NCBI GenBank assembly: GCA_031002005.1 | Contig: JARYHS010008074.1 | Location: forward strand, 10,858,924-10,922,923 | Source of the DNA: Vandiemenella viatica | Taxonomy: Eukaryota > Arthropoda > Insecta > Orthoptera > Morabidae | Length of the DNA stretch: 64,000 bases | Direction: 5' to 3' | Shown: piece by piece, positions 11,591 through 22,438 of the stretch | How positions within the stretch are numbered: the first letter of the stretch is position 1 | Layout: every line of letters starts with the position of its first letter | Translations under genes and position numbers: made by a program | The notes under the pieces: model-generated | What the model was told of the DNA's origin: nothing | Seen by the model: the letters and a program-made list of their open reading frames with translations, nothing else | Databases searched by the model: none

Positions 11591-14389
11591 GAATGATTCA
11601 GGCCATTTCTTCTTGTTATTCCAATGTTCTTAGTAACCATTGGACCAATAAAAGTTTTTTGGCTACTTTTCGTAGTGTCAGTTAATACTCACTAAACGTT
11701 GATACATATCGCTCTTAATTTGCCTACAAGTCCCACAAAATTTCTTGGAAAGTAGTTTTAGTATTATTTTGTTACTCAAATGTTCGAAATAATCTTTGGA
11801 ATTTGTTCAATAGTTGGATAGTTTTATTTCGAAGTCCCCAAGTAATTCATATGTATGTGAGAAACTTGTACAAAGTGGAAAGGACATACACTTCTGTAAC
11901 AACTCGATGTCACCTATGACTCATCTGAGGATGAGGAGTTTATAGAACTTATTTTGTTTTATGGATGGCAGAATCAGTCGTAATATAGGTTCAAAGTGTT
12001 ACGCGCTGCGCTGCGTTAGAGTTTCTTCTTATATTTTAGGTAAGGGAACACCTGAGAAGGATTTCCTTTTTTCCGATTACTGAATTCTCAGGCGAAGTAA
12101 ACATAGCTCTTCGAACTGTTTGCCACTTGTTAATAAATACATTCTGACTCCAAAGAACTAGGAATACTTGCTGACTGTTCAGTGATTACTAACTATTTCT
12201 ATTCTCGCTAAGAATTAATTCACTATACTACTATTACATAGCATGCTGAACAAATTTGTAAATCGTAAGTGAGCAAAAATGATGATCAAATATAAGATAA
12301 TAGTGCTACGAAGGAGATGCTGCCACTTACTGAAGAAATCCATGCAAACAAGGAAGCTAATCACTGTTCTTGGCCTGAGTTATACAATGTTATTTATTAA
12401 TACTTTTGAAACCCATCGCTAGGTTTCAATTTTACAGAACAGCTCTTTCTCTAGGACTTCAAACAACGATAGGAATTATGCTAACGTAGATAACTGTTAT
12501 AAACTACAATTAGTTATATCGATAACACAACAAATTAATGATATAATTAGAAAAGCTATTTTAGTTTGTTAATATATCGTTCTACAGAAAAAATAAGTTT
12601 GCAAAAGTTCTAATCCAGTTCGCATGTACCGTAAGTTTATCTTTCATAATATTTCTTAATTTCTAAAGGTCGAACTATTATTTTAAGTTATAGACAGCGA
12701 AGAGTGAGTTGTTTAACGCAATAGAATTGATACAGACGTATTGCTCCCTTGCCAGAAACTCCAGATTATTTGAAACAACAATATGTACTGATTCTATTTC
12801 CAATCAAATTGGCGGACTAATGACCTAGATTTCAATGCATCCTAAAGCCCCTAATACTATTAACAATAATTAACTCATCCGCATTGTGATTAAATTATAC
12901 ATACATAATTGCAACTATTAATGAGCAGTTTTTAAAGCAGAGTTAAAATTACAACTGATTTTTCATTCGTGCTGGTTATTTATTACCTTTCGTCTGTCGA
13001 ACATTCCACAGTCATCTTCAGTGAGGAAAAAAAAACAGAAATTATTTTACATAACAAACTGAGTTGTTACGCAGGAAAATTGATAAATGTTATAATTTTT
13101 TAGAGGTAAGATGGATTTTAAAAAACTTATCAGACCATTCTTCAACTGACACTGAGTGTGTGTTTTCCTTGCAGTTGATGACGTTAAAACGATTCTAAAA
13201 TTACTATCCAATTGCGACTGGTAGCGCGTCAGTTTCACAACAAGCATAGTAACTAAACGGATACTTTTGGGACATGTTGTCATTATCATTTGGCGTTTCA
13301 GCTTTTGCAGATGTTTCGGCACATCTATTTCATATCTGAACGTCACTCAAAAATTTTTCGCGCATCACTCAAGTCAACTCCATTTGCCTTTACATGTAAC
13401 TATTCAAATTCATTACTCTTGATCGCAATCGTCAGACGATTATGATTTCCAACGTTGCATGCAGCACTATTGATGTGGAACAATACTACTTCTCAGGTAA
13501 ACAGTGCGTAAAATTCAGAGTAAATTCTTTAAACATGAATAATGTACGCATTTAATAAGAACATGACGTATTCGCGAAACATTGAAATGCAGCGCTGCTA
13601 TATAAAGTAATGAGATGGTAGCAGGTAACGTTTGATAATTAAACTGGAAATTTGGCTGCTTCCGCTCCTACTTCCATATGTGATTGTCCTGCAGTCAAGG
13701 TTGATAAGGCCCATGAGGTGTGACCAGGGGCCATAGGAAATAACCAGTAGCAACATATTAACAGAAACTAATTTCAGCCTAGACAAAGCAATACAGATAG
13801 AGCATTATTTACAAAGAATTACACTATTATAACCTTCGTGTTTACTCTGGGTTGTAATTGTGTTTATTAAATTGTCAAAGAAAATAAGGTAAAAAATTAT
13901 TGATTTGCTAGAAACATATAGTTCTGGAGAAAAATTTAATGCAACGGAAAGACAGATAAAGTCTTTATAACTGTGTTTAATGTTAGGTTAAAGCTCGAAT
14001 ACCTGACTTACCTGATAGGACGGAGAATTCAGTATAGTGAAATAGTTGTATGAGAAATGTAACAGAGTATTAAATCTATTTTTTGTTTAACATATTAATT
14101 TAGTATAGTTTACCATTATACAATTCAACAAAATCATTTTGAAATTTACCTATCTATGGCCGCTTTATTTATTTCACCTACTTCAGAATTAAGGAAATTT
14201 CTGTGATTTTCACAATTATCCTATTCTTACAAGTGACATTAATAATTGATACACTCTCAAAACTAGATGAATTTTTGTAACTACAACGATATTTTATCGT
14301 AATTAAACGTTGCAGTACCAATTGCAGTTTTCAATCATTTTAACTTGTAAATATCTATTTACATAAGCAGGTTAATTATTTCCAAACAG
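11591..14389. other. Duplicated non-coding stretch
   Basis: About 2.8 kb matching 43141-45940 with no gene I recognise. The longest frame (13047-13346, minus) is open in both copies but is not a known family. On the minus strand, 12995-13030 reads CTGAAGATGACTGTGGAATG followed by GACGAAAG, which resembles the 3' tail of Penelope-like elements; no coding part accompanies it. The remainder is AT-rich without repeats. Confidence 0.5.
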
Positions 14390-14565
14390 AGAAGAAGTAC
14401 TCGGGCCTCACATCCTGCTAGACGATGGTTCAAATTCCCGTCCGGCCATCAAGACTTCAGTTGTTTGTGGTTTTCCGAAATCACTGCAGGTGAATGCCGG
14501 GATGGTTCTTTCAAAGGCATAGCCAAGATCCTTCCAGTTCCTGCTCCCCGTCCTCTGCCATGATA
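14390..14565 (+). mobile_element. tRNA-derived SINE, old
   Basis: It has a tRNA-like half with a degenerate B box (GGTTCAAATTCC, about 14430-14441), then CCGTCCGGCCATC, a GGTTTTCCG block and GTGAATGCCGGGATGGTTC, ending GCTCCCCGTCCTCTGCC. The same body occurs at 35345-35480, 40448-40710 (minus) and 45941-46135. The A box is degraded. It is not a working tRNA gene. The minisatellite at 14566 begins at its 3' tail. Confidence 0.75.
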
Positions 14566-16232
14566 TGATATTATAGAGTTACATATATTTCGTGTTACTA
14601 TATTATAGAGTTACATAAATTTCATGTTACTATATCATAGAGTTACATATATTTCGTGTTACTATATCATAGAGTTACATATATTTCGTGTTACTATATC
14701 ATAGAGTTACATATATTTCGTGTTACTATATCTTAGAGTTACATATATTTCGTGTTACTATATCATAGAGTTAGATATATTTCGTGTTACTATATCATAG
14801 AGTTACATATATTTCGTGTTACTATATCATAGAGTTACATATATTTCGTGTTACTATATCATAGAGTTACATATATTTCGTGTTACTATATCATAGAGTT
14901 ACATATATTTCCTGTTACTATATCATAGAGTTACATATATTTCGTGTTACTATATCATAGAGTTACATATATTTCGTGTTACTATATTATAGAGTTAGAT
15001 ATATTTCGTGTTACTATATCATAGAGTTACATATATTTCGTGTTACTATATCATAGAGTTAGATATATTTCGTGTTACTATATCATAGAGTTACATATAT
15101 TTCGTGTTACTATATCATAGAGTTACATATATTTCCTGTTATTATATCATAGAGTTACATATATTTCGTGTTACTATATCATAGTTACATATATTTCGTG
15201 TTACTATATCATAGAGTTACATATATTTCGTGTTACTATATTATAGAGTTAGATATATTTCGTGTTACTATATCATAGAGTTACATATATTTCGTGTTAC
15301 TATATCATAGAGTTAGATATATTTCATGTTACTATATCATAGAGTTACATATATTTCGTGTTACTATATCATAGAGTTACATATATTTCGTGTTACTATA
15401 TCATAGAGTTACATATATTTCGTGTTACTATATTATAGAGTTAGATATATTTCATGTTACTATATCATAGAGTTACATATATTTCGTGTTACTATATCAT
15501 AGAGTTAGATATATTTCATGTTACTATATCATAGAGTTACATATATTTCGTGTTACTATATCATAGAGTTACATATATTTCCTGTTACTATATCATAAAG
15601 TTACATATATTTCGTGTTACTATATCATAGAGTTACATATATTTCCTGTTACTATATCATAGAGTTACATATATTTCCTGTTACTATATCATAGAGTTAC
15701 ATATATTTCGTGTTACTATATCATAGAGTTACATATATTTCCTGTTACTATATCATAGAGTTACATATATTTCGTGTTACTATATCATAGAGTTACATAT
15801 ATTTCCTGTTACTATATCATAGAGTTACATATATTTCGTGTTACTATATCATAGAGTTAGATATATTTCGTGTTACTATATCATAGAGTTACATATATTT
15901 CATGTTACTATATTATAGAGTTACATATATTTCGTGTTACTATATCATAGAGTTACATATATTTCGTGTTACTATATCATAGAGTTACATATATTTCGTG
16001 TTACTATATCATAGAGTTACATATATTTCGTGTTACTATATCATAGAGTTAGATATATTTCGTGTTACTATATCATAGAGTTACATATATTTCATGTTAC
16101 TATATTATAGAGTTACATATATTTCGTGTTACTATATCATAGAGTTACATATATTTCGTGTTACTATATCATAGAGTTACATATATTTCGTGTTACTATA
16201 TCATAGAGTTACATATATTTCGTGTTACTATA
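14566..16232 (+). repeat. 32-bp minisatellite, about 52 units, copy A only
   Basis: A head-to-tail array whose unit reads TATCATAGAGTTACATATAT followed by TTCGTGTTACTA. Variants differ at a few sites (TTACAT or TTAGAT, TTCGTG, TTCCTG or TTCATG, TATCAT or TATTAT). One unit near 15181 lacks four bases. Copy B has about one unit at 46125-46150, between the same flanks. A multi-unit block is duplicated at a 192-bp (six-unit) offset: the CATG variant followed by TATTAT occurs at 15901 and 16093. So the array grew by unequal exchange or slippage in A, or collapsed in B. Confidence 0.97.
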
Positions 16233-16905
16233 TTATTTGGTCGCAGCACCTAAAGAGTATAACATTCTTGCTCTAAGTAGTAAGATTATTTTTTTTAGTA
16301 ATTGTTCATGATACTGTTTGTTTAATGTTGGAGTTTTTCTATAATATTATTTGTCATAGATCTTGATGAAATAAAAGTCCCAAATAATGACTGGCACTTT
16401 CGACTTAGAATTCCAGTCTAACAACATTTTAACAATGGTAAGAATATTTTTTAAAAAGTACTTAGATTTTTCACTCGTTTGGTTGTTGGCTGGTGTTTTT
16501 TTTTTTTTTTTCCCCTCCAAAAATCAATTACTTGGGTCGGTATTCATTTTCTCAATTTGACGGTGTGTACTTATCTCATATTTTATTTCTTTTTGAATAT
16601 CTATATTAACATATGCCTTTCCCACTTTCAGAGATGCCTACATGGTCGAGCCTGCTGCCGCAAACCAAGTTGATTCTGACATTTCATGAATTACCGAGCC
16701 CCTACAGCTAAATATACTACCACAAGAATAATTATTTTTTTATTGTTATTTGTTGTTACGAAATTGTATATTTCGGGTTGCTTTTTTTTTTTTTGTAGGT
16801 CCTGAAGAGTCGAATATGCGTGCTCCATTTGATTATGGTAAGAATTTCTTTTTAGTAATTGTTCATGACACTGTTTGTTTAACGTCATTCCACAAGTCTT
16901 ACTTA
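16233..16905 (+). other. Exon-like modules with splice sites (copy A)
   Basis: Three short segments have good splice signals. One follows TTTGTCATAG (16360) and ends CAATG before gtaagaata (16437). The second follows CCCACTTTCAG (16631). The third follows TTTTTGTAG (16798), reads GPEESNMRAPFDYG and ends before gtaagaatttc (16839). The intron text after the third (TAGTAATTGTTCATGA) repeats that before the first, so the modules come from local duplication. The first has a 4-bp insertion relative to B that breaks its frame. The gene is unknown; a decayed host gene or the 5' part of an element are both possible. Confidence 0.4.
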
Positions 16906-16931
16906 GATGGATCTAAAAATTAATGATGATG

Positions 16932-17420
16932 CATTATATCTCATCTTAAATAAAAAATTCAACACTACCAGCACGATGTGGGATACAAAGTCATAAAGCA
17001 TTGGTGCGTCCCATAATAGAATACGCCCGCCACACAGGGGGGTATGCGGCAGCAACTCACAGGGATAAGTTACAAACTCTGCAGAACAGAGCAATCAAAA
17101 GAGCGCTGCACTTACCACACACATTTCCCACCGAAGACATCCACATACTTGCTAATGTGCCAAAAGTGTTGGACAGATTTAAAACGATAGCTCAAGACTT
17201 CTATAAAAAGAATGGAATATCATGTAATGAAATTATACGCGATGTATGGCAATATGACGTAACAGCCCTACGTTACAACATATCAGAATCCTTTATTAAC
17301 TAAATAGATAGTTCAAACTCACAATTATAAATCATCTTAACCTGTTAAGCAACAATAATTGCACAAATCAAATTAAATGTTAAAGTCAACCTCCAGTTGT
17401 AATTATAGGGGCAGATGTTA
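16932..17420 (+). pseudogene. Jockey-type LINE 3' end (copy A stub)
   Basis: It encodes the C-terminal end of a Jockey-clade ORF2: VRPIIEYARHTGGYAAATH, LQTLQNRAIKRALHL and a tail ending in a stop near 17302. The reverse transcriptase is absent. The left edge falls in mid-element, directly after 16920 in the exon-like region, whereas copy B continues upstream through two whole LINEs. The simplest reading is a 6.2 kb deletion in copy A. Copy B equivalent: 53090-53520. Confidence 0.85.
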
Positions 17421-17811
17421 CTAACAAGAGTGGCACGCACCTCCACACAAACTCAGCAGGCAGCAGAATTCGCTCTCGCCATCATCAGATTCCTATTCAT
17501 ATCCATGATACATATTTACTACCGTGCAATAGTAACTTGCATATTAAAGGAAGATTCGTCAAATCAGATTGAAAATGAGCTACAAATTCACTTCTCACAT
17601 CCAATGCTATCTTGCTGTCTTGGAAATTTTTACTTTTGGTCTATGTATTTCATTAAGTATGCTTTTTGGTTTTTATGAATACTTTAAATGGACACTTGTA
17701 ACTATAAATTAAGAATTAATACAGGTTAGTATCAGGGGCGACACAAATTCATACATACAAGCCAATCCAAACATCCCAAAACAGTGAAGTCATCATTATT
17801 TCGCGTAGGTA
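17421..17811. other. Non-coding, probable LINE 3' untranslated region and flank
   Basis: Matches 53580-53965 in copy B. No family is recognised; the first part may be the LINE 3' region. No poly-A tail or target duplication could be fixed. Confidence 0.4.
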
Positions 17812-18345
17812 ATGCATTATGTTCAAATAGGTGAAAGAGGGAAACCAGCTCCGCTTACGATTGTAGACAGTAGGAAGCCACTACGCATTCATTTCAGACG
17901 TTGGGACCTGCTGGACTATCCATTGCTTCCTATAAGTAAGACTCAATTTTGGTCTTTGAAGATAACAATGCAACTGGATAAACCTAAGTTCGTGACTTTG
18001 GGACTACAAACAAACAAAACTAGTCGAGTTTGACCACCACATACCAGAACATAAATTTAGACTTTATGAAAAAGATAAACACTGTGCTGTGCGGAAAGTA
18101 TACAAGATAACAACAGATGAACGAGATAAATAGATTAATTAGATCATTCTTCACTGTTATTAAAACTAGAAGAATTTGTTGTAACTGCAACTCTTGTTGT
18201 AATTGACTGTTAACAACAAAATGAGTCAATTAAGACTGGGCCTACAGATATTCGTATGGAAATTGATAGTAGTGAAAATTTGTCACCTTACACTCCCCAG
18301 ATTGCTTGATACTGCGCGATCATATTGTATAATAATTAGAATTCC
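17812..18345 (+). pseudogene. Double-jelly-roll capsid-like domain relic (copy A)
   Basis: A decayed copy of the domain better kept at 53966. Visible parts are IHFRRWDLLDYPLLPISKTQ (about 17890-17950) and LDKPKFVTLGLQTNK (about 17974-18018). Relative to copy B, A lacks roughly 50 bp near 18020 and ends in a stop there; later blocks continue in other frames up to about 18345. The RRWD-N-YP and KPKFVxLGxQTN patterns match the double-jelly-roll-like family found in invertebrate genomes and linked to Polinton/Maverick or adintovirus-type elements. It is clearly non-functional. Confidence 0.5.
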
Positions 18346-20840
18346 GAGTGGTAGTAATGACCTGGTGACAGGGTTTCTATTGGCTGTTCATTCCGCCCTT
18401 TTGTAGCCGCATTAACCTATTCCGGCAATCCTACCAAGAACAGGGCACCTATTGTTTAACGTGGAATCCAAACCATGGAACTGTTCTGGCGTTCTTAACA
18501 TTACACAGCCAGCTGTTCCAAAGATTAAGGACGGGTTAAGGGCCTATGAAATTCCCCGTCGAGACAGTAGGGGGGGGGGGGGACTTTTCGGCTTTCAGTC
18601 AGACGCCTTAACATTGAGTCACCAGTCGACTCGATGAAGTTGTGAAATACATTCCTCTAACAAGTGTCGTGCGTGAAGTAAAATAAAAACAAAATATGAC
18701 AGCTTATTTCTACTGATTAACTCAACGACCATCTTTCTAGGGATTCAAGAAGATGATGGTGTGTTTATTTGCAAAAAATGTTTCTGTAAAACGATCTGAT
18801 AATACTACCGTTACACATTGCATTTGAACTGTACCATCGCTTAGAACCAAACAGCACGTTCCAGATAGATGATTGACACATAATTACAACAGAATACTTT
18901 GAAACACTGATAGTGTAACCTTCAGTATACTATGTATCCTATCAAATTACCAATGAAGATGATGCAATTATTTACGTTAAATGAAGGTAGATTACGTGGT
19001 TGTTCCAGGAGATTATCTTGAAGAAACTATGCTATAAAACAAATATAAGAAAGTAGCTACTGCCAGAATTCAGGAAAAATAGTTTTATAAATATTTGTAA
19101 AGGACATTTAATTTTTAATGCTATTTGTGTTTTGAAATTATATTTTTAATTGCCCAATAGTGGGTGAAGTAATAAATAGAATCAAATAAAATGATTTTTT
19201 CATTCACACTTTTTATATACTATTTGTACCATAAACAATACATCCAAAACCATAATTTTTAATTTCTACATTATTAACATGATCCAATACTAGCAAATTC
19301 TTATATGCAATGGGCTCATGTTCTAGTAGCGTGTAGTTCAATGATGAACGGTATTTTACTTGAGTCATATAAACATCATTAATACACATATCAACCAGTT
19401 TTTGTATAGCATTCATACAATAGGTACAATTTAGCAGCTAAAATGTCCACAAGCCCTTTTTATTATCTTATAATATGGTAGCCCTACTTCTTCTTGATGT
19501 ACAAAACAACGGTCACAGCAGGCTGCGCATCATTTAGGTTCCGCCATATTGAATCGATGAATAATACGCCGCTAGCAAGACCAGTATTGTGATAAAACCA
19601 TATACTTTTTTTTCATCCTAGCCACCATTCGGCATGAGACTGTGTGCTCGCCAAGCGGTATATCGGTCAAGGCGCAGCAGGCGTTGAATAAATAGGAAAC
19701 TACATCCAAAAACCTGGATCAGCATGTTTCATTCTTTATATGAAAGTGTAACTTTGCTTGCCCCTTTTATTCGAGTACCACAACAAGTCCGAAATCATGT
19801 TTAAACTGCAATCCTATCGTAAATCACCAGTATTTAGCTGATGCACAACAATAACGACAGCATTTTGCGGGTCATCACTGTGGACTGAACCAAATCGGTA
19901 GACAAAAGTAGGGAATACTAGTTGTATCCTGCGCGCTCGAGATGTTGGGGTAGATCTGTTGAATCTTGCCGACGAACAACTGCAACTACCAATTATAATG
20001 ATCGATAGAAAAAATTAAATCACTGATTTAAAAAAAAAATGAAACCTAGAAATAAAATTTTGAGTGGTGTTATTGAGATTATCAAAACGTCAGTGAACAC
20101 CTGCACATATCAGTTACAACCTCGGCGAACACCAGCATCTCCCAGTTACAATGTTCAATAAAGCGTGAAACTGATCTAACTGAAAGTAGATTTAATGGGG
20201 TAAGGAGGTGTATCAATTTCTAGTAGGGAAGGGGAAGGGGAGGACAGAGAGAAGAGTAGAGTGTGGGGAGAGAAGAGAGGGGAGAGGAGAAAGGGGAGAG
20301 GAGAGAGGGGAGAAGAGAGAGGGTATCAATTACAATGTTCAATGACGCGGCACTAATATGATTTGACAGGTTTTGATTGAGCCTGTGGGCTGCTATCATA
20401 TTTATTGTTGGGTTCTCATTAAATATGTTCTAAAGTAAGCTAAAGTTTCCTACATCGTTTTCGTCTTCGTCACATTACTATCAGATTTCATAAGATAAAA
20501 GTATTAATCAAATTATAATTTTTTTTCTCTACTAGTCAGTACCATTATCTTCAAGTTAGATGAGGATTAAATATGGGAAAAATTAACCGATATGTTGGAA
20601 AATGATATGTGTTTATTACATTCCATTTATGGGACTACAAGTACTCAACACTTTTTATATTGTTCAGTGAGTGAACACAGTAATACGTGGCAGAGTACAG
20701 CAACTATAGGTCCAACCACGACTGGGATGGAATACGCAACTTACAATACTGTCTCGAGATTGTAGGAAAACGCAAATTTATCCTTTAGTTTAATTAAATT
20801 CGCGAATATCTAAATAGATGACCGAGTTTAGTTAAGACTG
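18346..20840. other. Duplicated non-coding stretch with simple-sequence tracts
   Basis: Matches 54556-56960. It holds a poly-G run of about 14 (18570-18583) and a purine-rich GGGGA/GAGA tract (20225-20325), longer than its copy B partner at 56425-56490. Minus-strand frames at 19213-19416 and about 19490-19990 resemble no known family; the second is better kept in copy B. The TA at 20815-20816 is the empty site for the Tc1-like element of copy B. Confidence 0.5.
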
Positions 20841-20844
20841 ATAA

Positions 20845-20965
20845 CCTCCGTGTATAATGTTTGGGCATTGTATTCCGACGGATGCGAGTTTGAATCCCAG
20901 TCTGGCCAACCAGATAAGGAATCCCATGGCTTCCCGATTTCACTCCTTCAAAGAACCATGTATCG
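20845..20965 (+). mobile_element. SINE-like, tRNA-related fragment
   Basis: It contains GGATGCGAGTTTGAATCCCA (B-box-like GAGTTTGAATCC at about 20890) followed by GTCTGGCCAACCAGATAAGG, a CATGGCTTCCCGATTTCACT block and ACCATGTATCGA. The layout is that of the other tRNA-derived SINEs in the window but the body has diverged. Copy B equivalent: 58405-58530. Confidence 0.5.
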
Positions 20966-21869
20966 ATTCAGGTAAGTTAAAAAGCAGATTCAAGTTTGGG
21001 GTTGATATGGGGTAGATAAATAGGAATCGCTATTATCAGACTTTTCGTGTAGGAAAATCATATAACAGTTTCGATAATTGTCAGTGAGTGAATGACGTAA
21101 TCGGTTAAATTTTTATATCAGTAACTTCCAGACTAAGAATTAGAATAAATTTAACTTTAATCTGTTAAGTAAGCATCCTAACTTCTACGCATAACGCAAA
21201 TGTGAAGGATATATCATAACACAGGTCAGAGATATCAGCTTACAAAGTTGCTCGGAACGCTTCCTGAAAAACATGTACTGGACATTTTTATGCTTGTTTT
21301 TTACTCTAAGCACAGCATACACGATAAAAATAAAATTTTCCATCAAGGCGTAATGAAAATACTTCCAAAGTGTTACGAAAGTTAGTTAGTAGACTTCAGC
21401 ATTTCTTTCAAGGTAATAAGCTACTCAACAGCGCAGCTGGCTTGGGAATTCTCCCATTTAAAATTCTTTTCTTTTCGGTTTCCAAGACGATACAATTAGT
21501 CCACCAAGGAAGTTCAAACTTGAAGACAAAGACGTGGCTTACAGCAGACGGCGCGCTCCGTGAAGCAGGATAATCTTTTCCGCACTGCCCTCTCCGCAAA
21601 TAAAAGCTGACACACTTTACGGCTGGACGGCCATCTCATTCTCATCACCCGTTTTGCGGCGTCTGGAACAATATGAGAGTAAAACATAGCTCCATCAGAA
21701 ATCTTATTACCTTAGGAAATTACGGTATTCGAACAAGCGGTCTTGCATCCTTTACCATTGTAACGTTAATGACTTAATTCTAATTCACATTAATTTCACA
21801 ACTGACGGAAATGTCACAACGAGTATCACTGATGAGTATGTGCAGTGATAGTTCTTTTCGCTGACACAG
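20966..21869. other. Duplicated stretch, no gene recognised
   Basis: Matches 58531-59405. A slightly GC-richer block at 21410-21660 has minus-strand open frames in both copies, but the reading differs through a small indel (copy B has 10 extra bases near 59118) and no family is recognised. Confidence 0.45.
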
Positions 21870-22438
21870 TCAAAAAAATTTCCATAAACAAATCCGCCAT
21901 GATGGGCGCAGAGTACTGCCCATTGGCACTCCTTCTTGTTGTTCGTAAAACTCATTGTTCCACTGAAAGTAGGTAGAGGTCACATAATGTTTGAAGACGG
22001 GCCTCCATTCCACAGTGAATTCTTTATCTATGATTTCCATCACGTCGTTCAGTGGTATGTTTGTGAACAATGACATAATGTCAAAACTTATTAACAAGTC
22101 GTTGTCAGATAAATTAATCTTCTTAATTTTTTCGACAAAGTGCAACGAATTTCTTGGATAAGTCTCTGTGCATCCCACCAGTGGTTCTAATTTTTTGGCT
22201 AGGAATTTTGCAAACCCATATGTAAGTGAATTAATGCCACTCACAATAGATCGTAGAGGCACCTCGGCTTTGTGGATTTTAGGCAGCCCGTATAAGAGAG
22301 GGGAAACTGGAGTTCCAGTTAGTATATTTCGTTTCACTGTCCATTCCAAGTTCAAACGGCTAACATGTTCTTTAGTCGGTCTTATAATTTTTGTTGTGGA
22401 GTCTATTGGCAGATAACGCGTACAAAAAACTGGATAAA
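21870..22438 (-). pseudogene. Penelope-like element reverse transcriptase fragment (copy A)
   Basis: On the minus strand the frame holds DSTTKIIRPTKEHVSRLNL, PLLYGLPKIHK, VPLRSIVSGINSLTYGFAKF, then LLISFDIMSLFTNIP (RT motif A aspartate) and EGVPMGST (motif B). These are hallmarks of Penelope-like reverse transcriptases. The catalytic YxDD motif and the C-terminal GIY-YIG domain are absent, so the fragment is truncated at both ends. A one-base deletion near 21905, absent from copy B, shifts the frame just after motif B. A Helitron inserted at 22439 cuts it from its upstream flank. Confidence 0.85.

Noticed and set aside
13047..13346. Conserved minus-strand frame (partner 44600-44908) as a gene
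   Set aside because: It is open in both copies, but copy B has a length change at the 5' part, no domain is recognised, and a Penelope-like tail motif nearby suggests repeat origin.
14566..16232. CRISPR-like array
   Set aside because: The units are directly adjacent with no unique spacers, and the genome is eukaryotic. It is a minisatellite.
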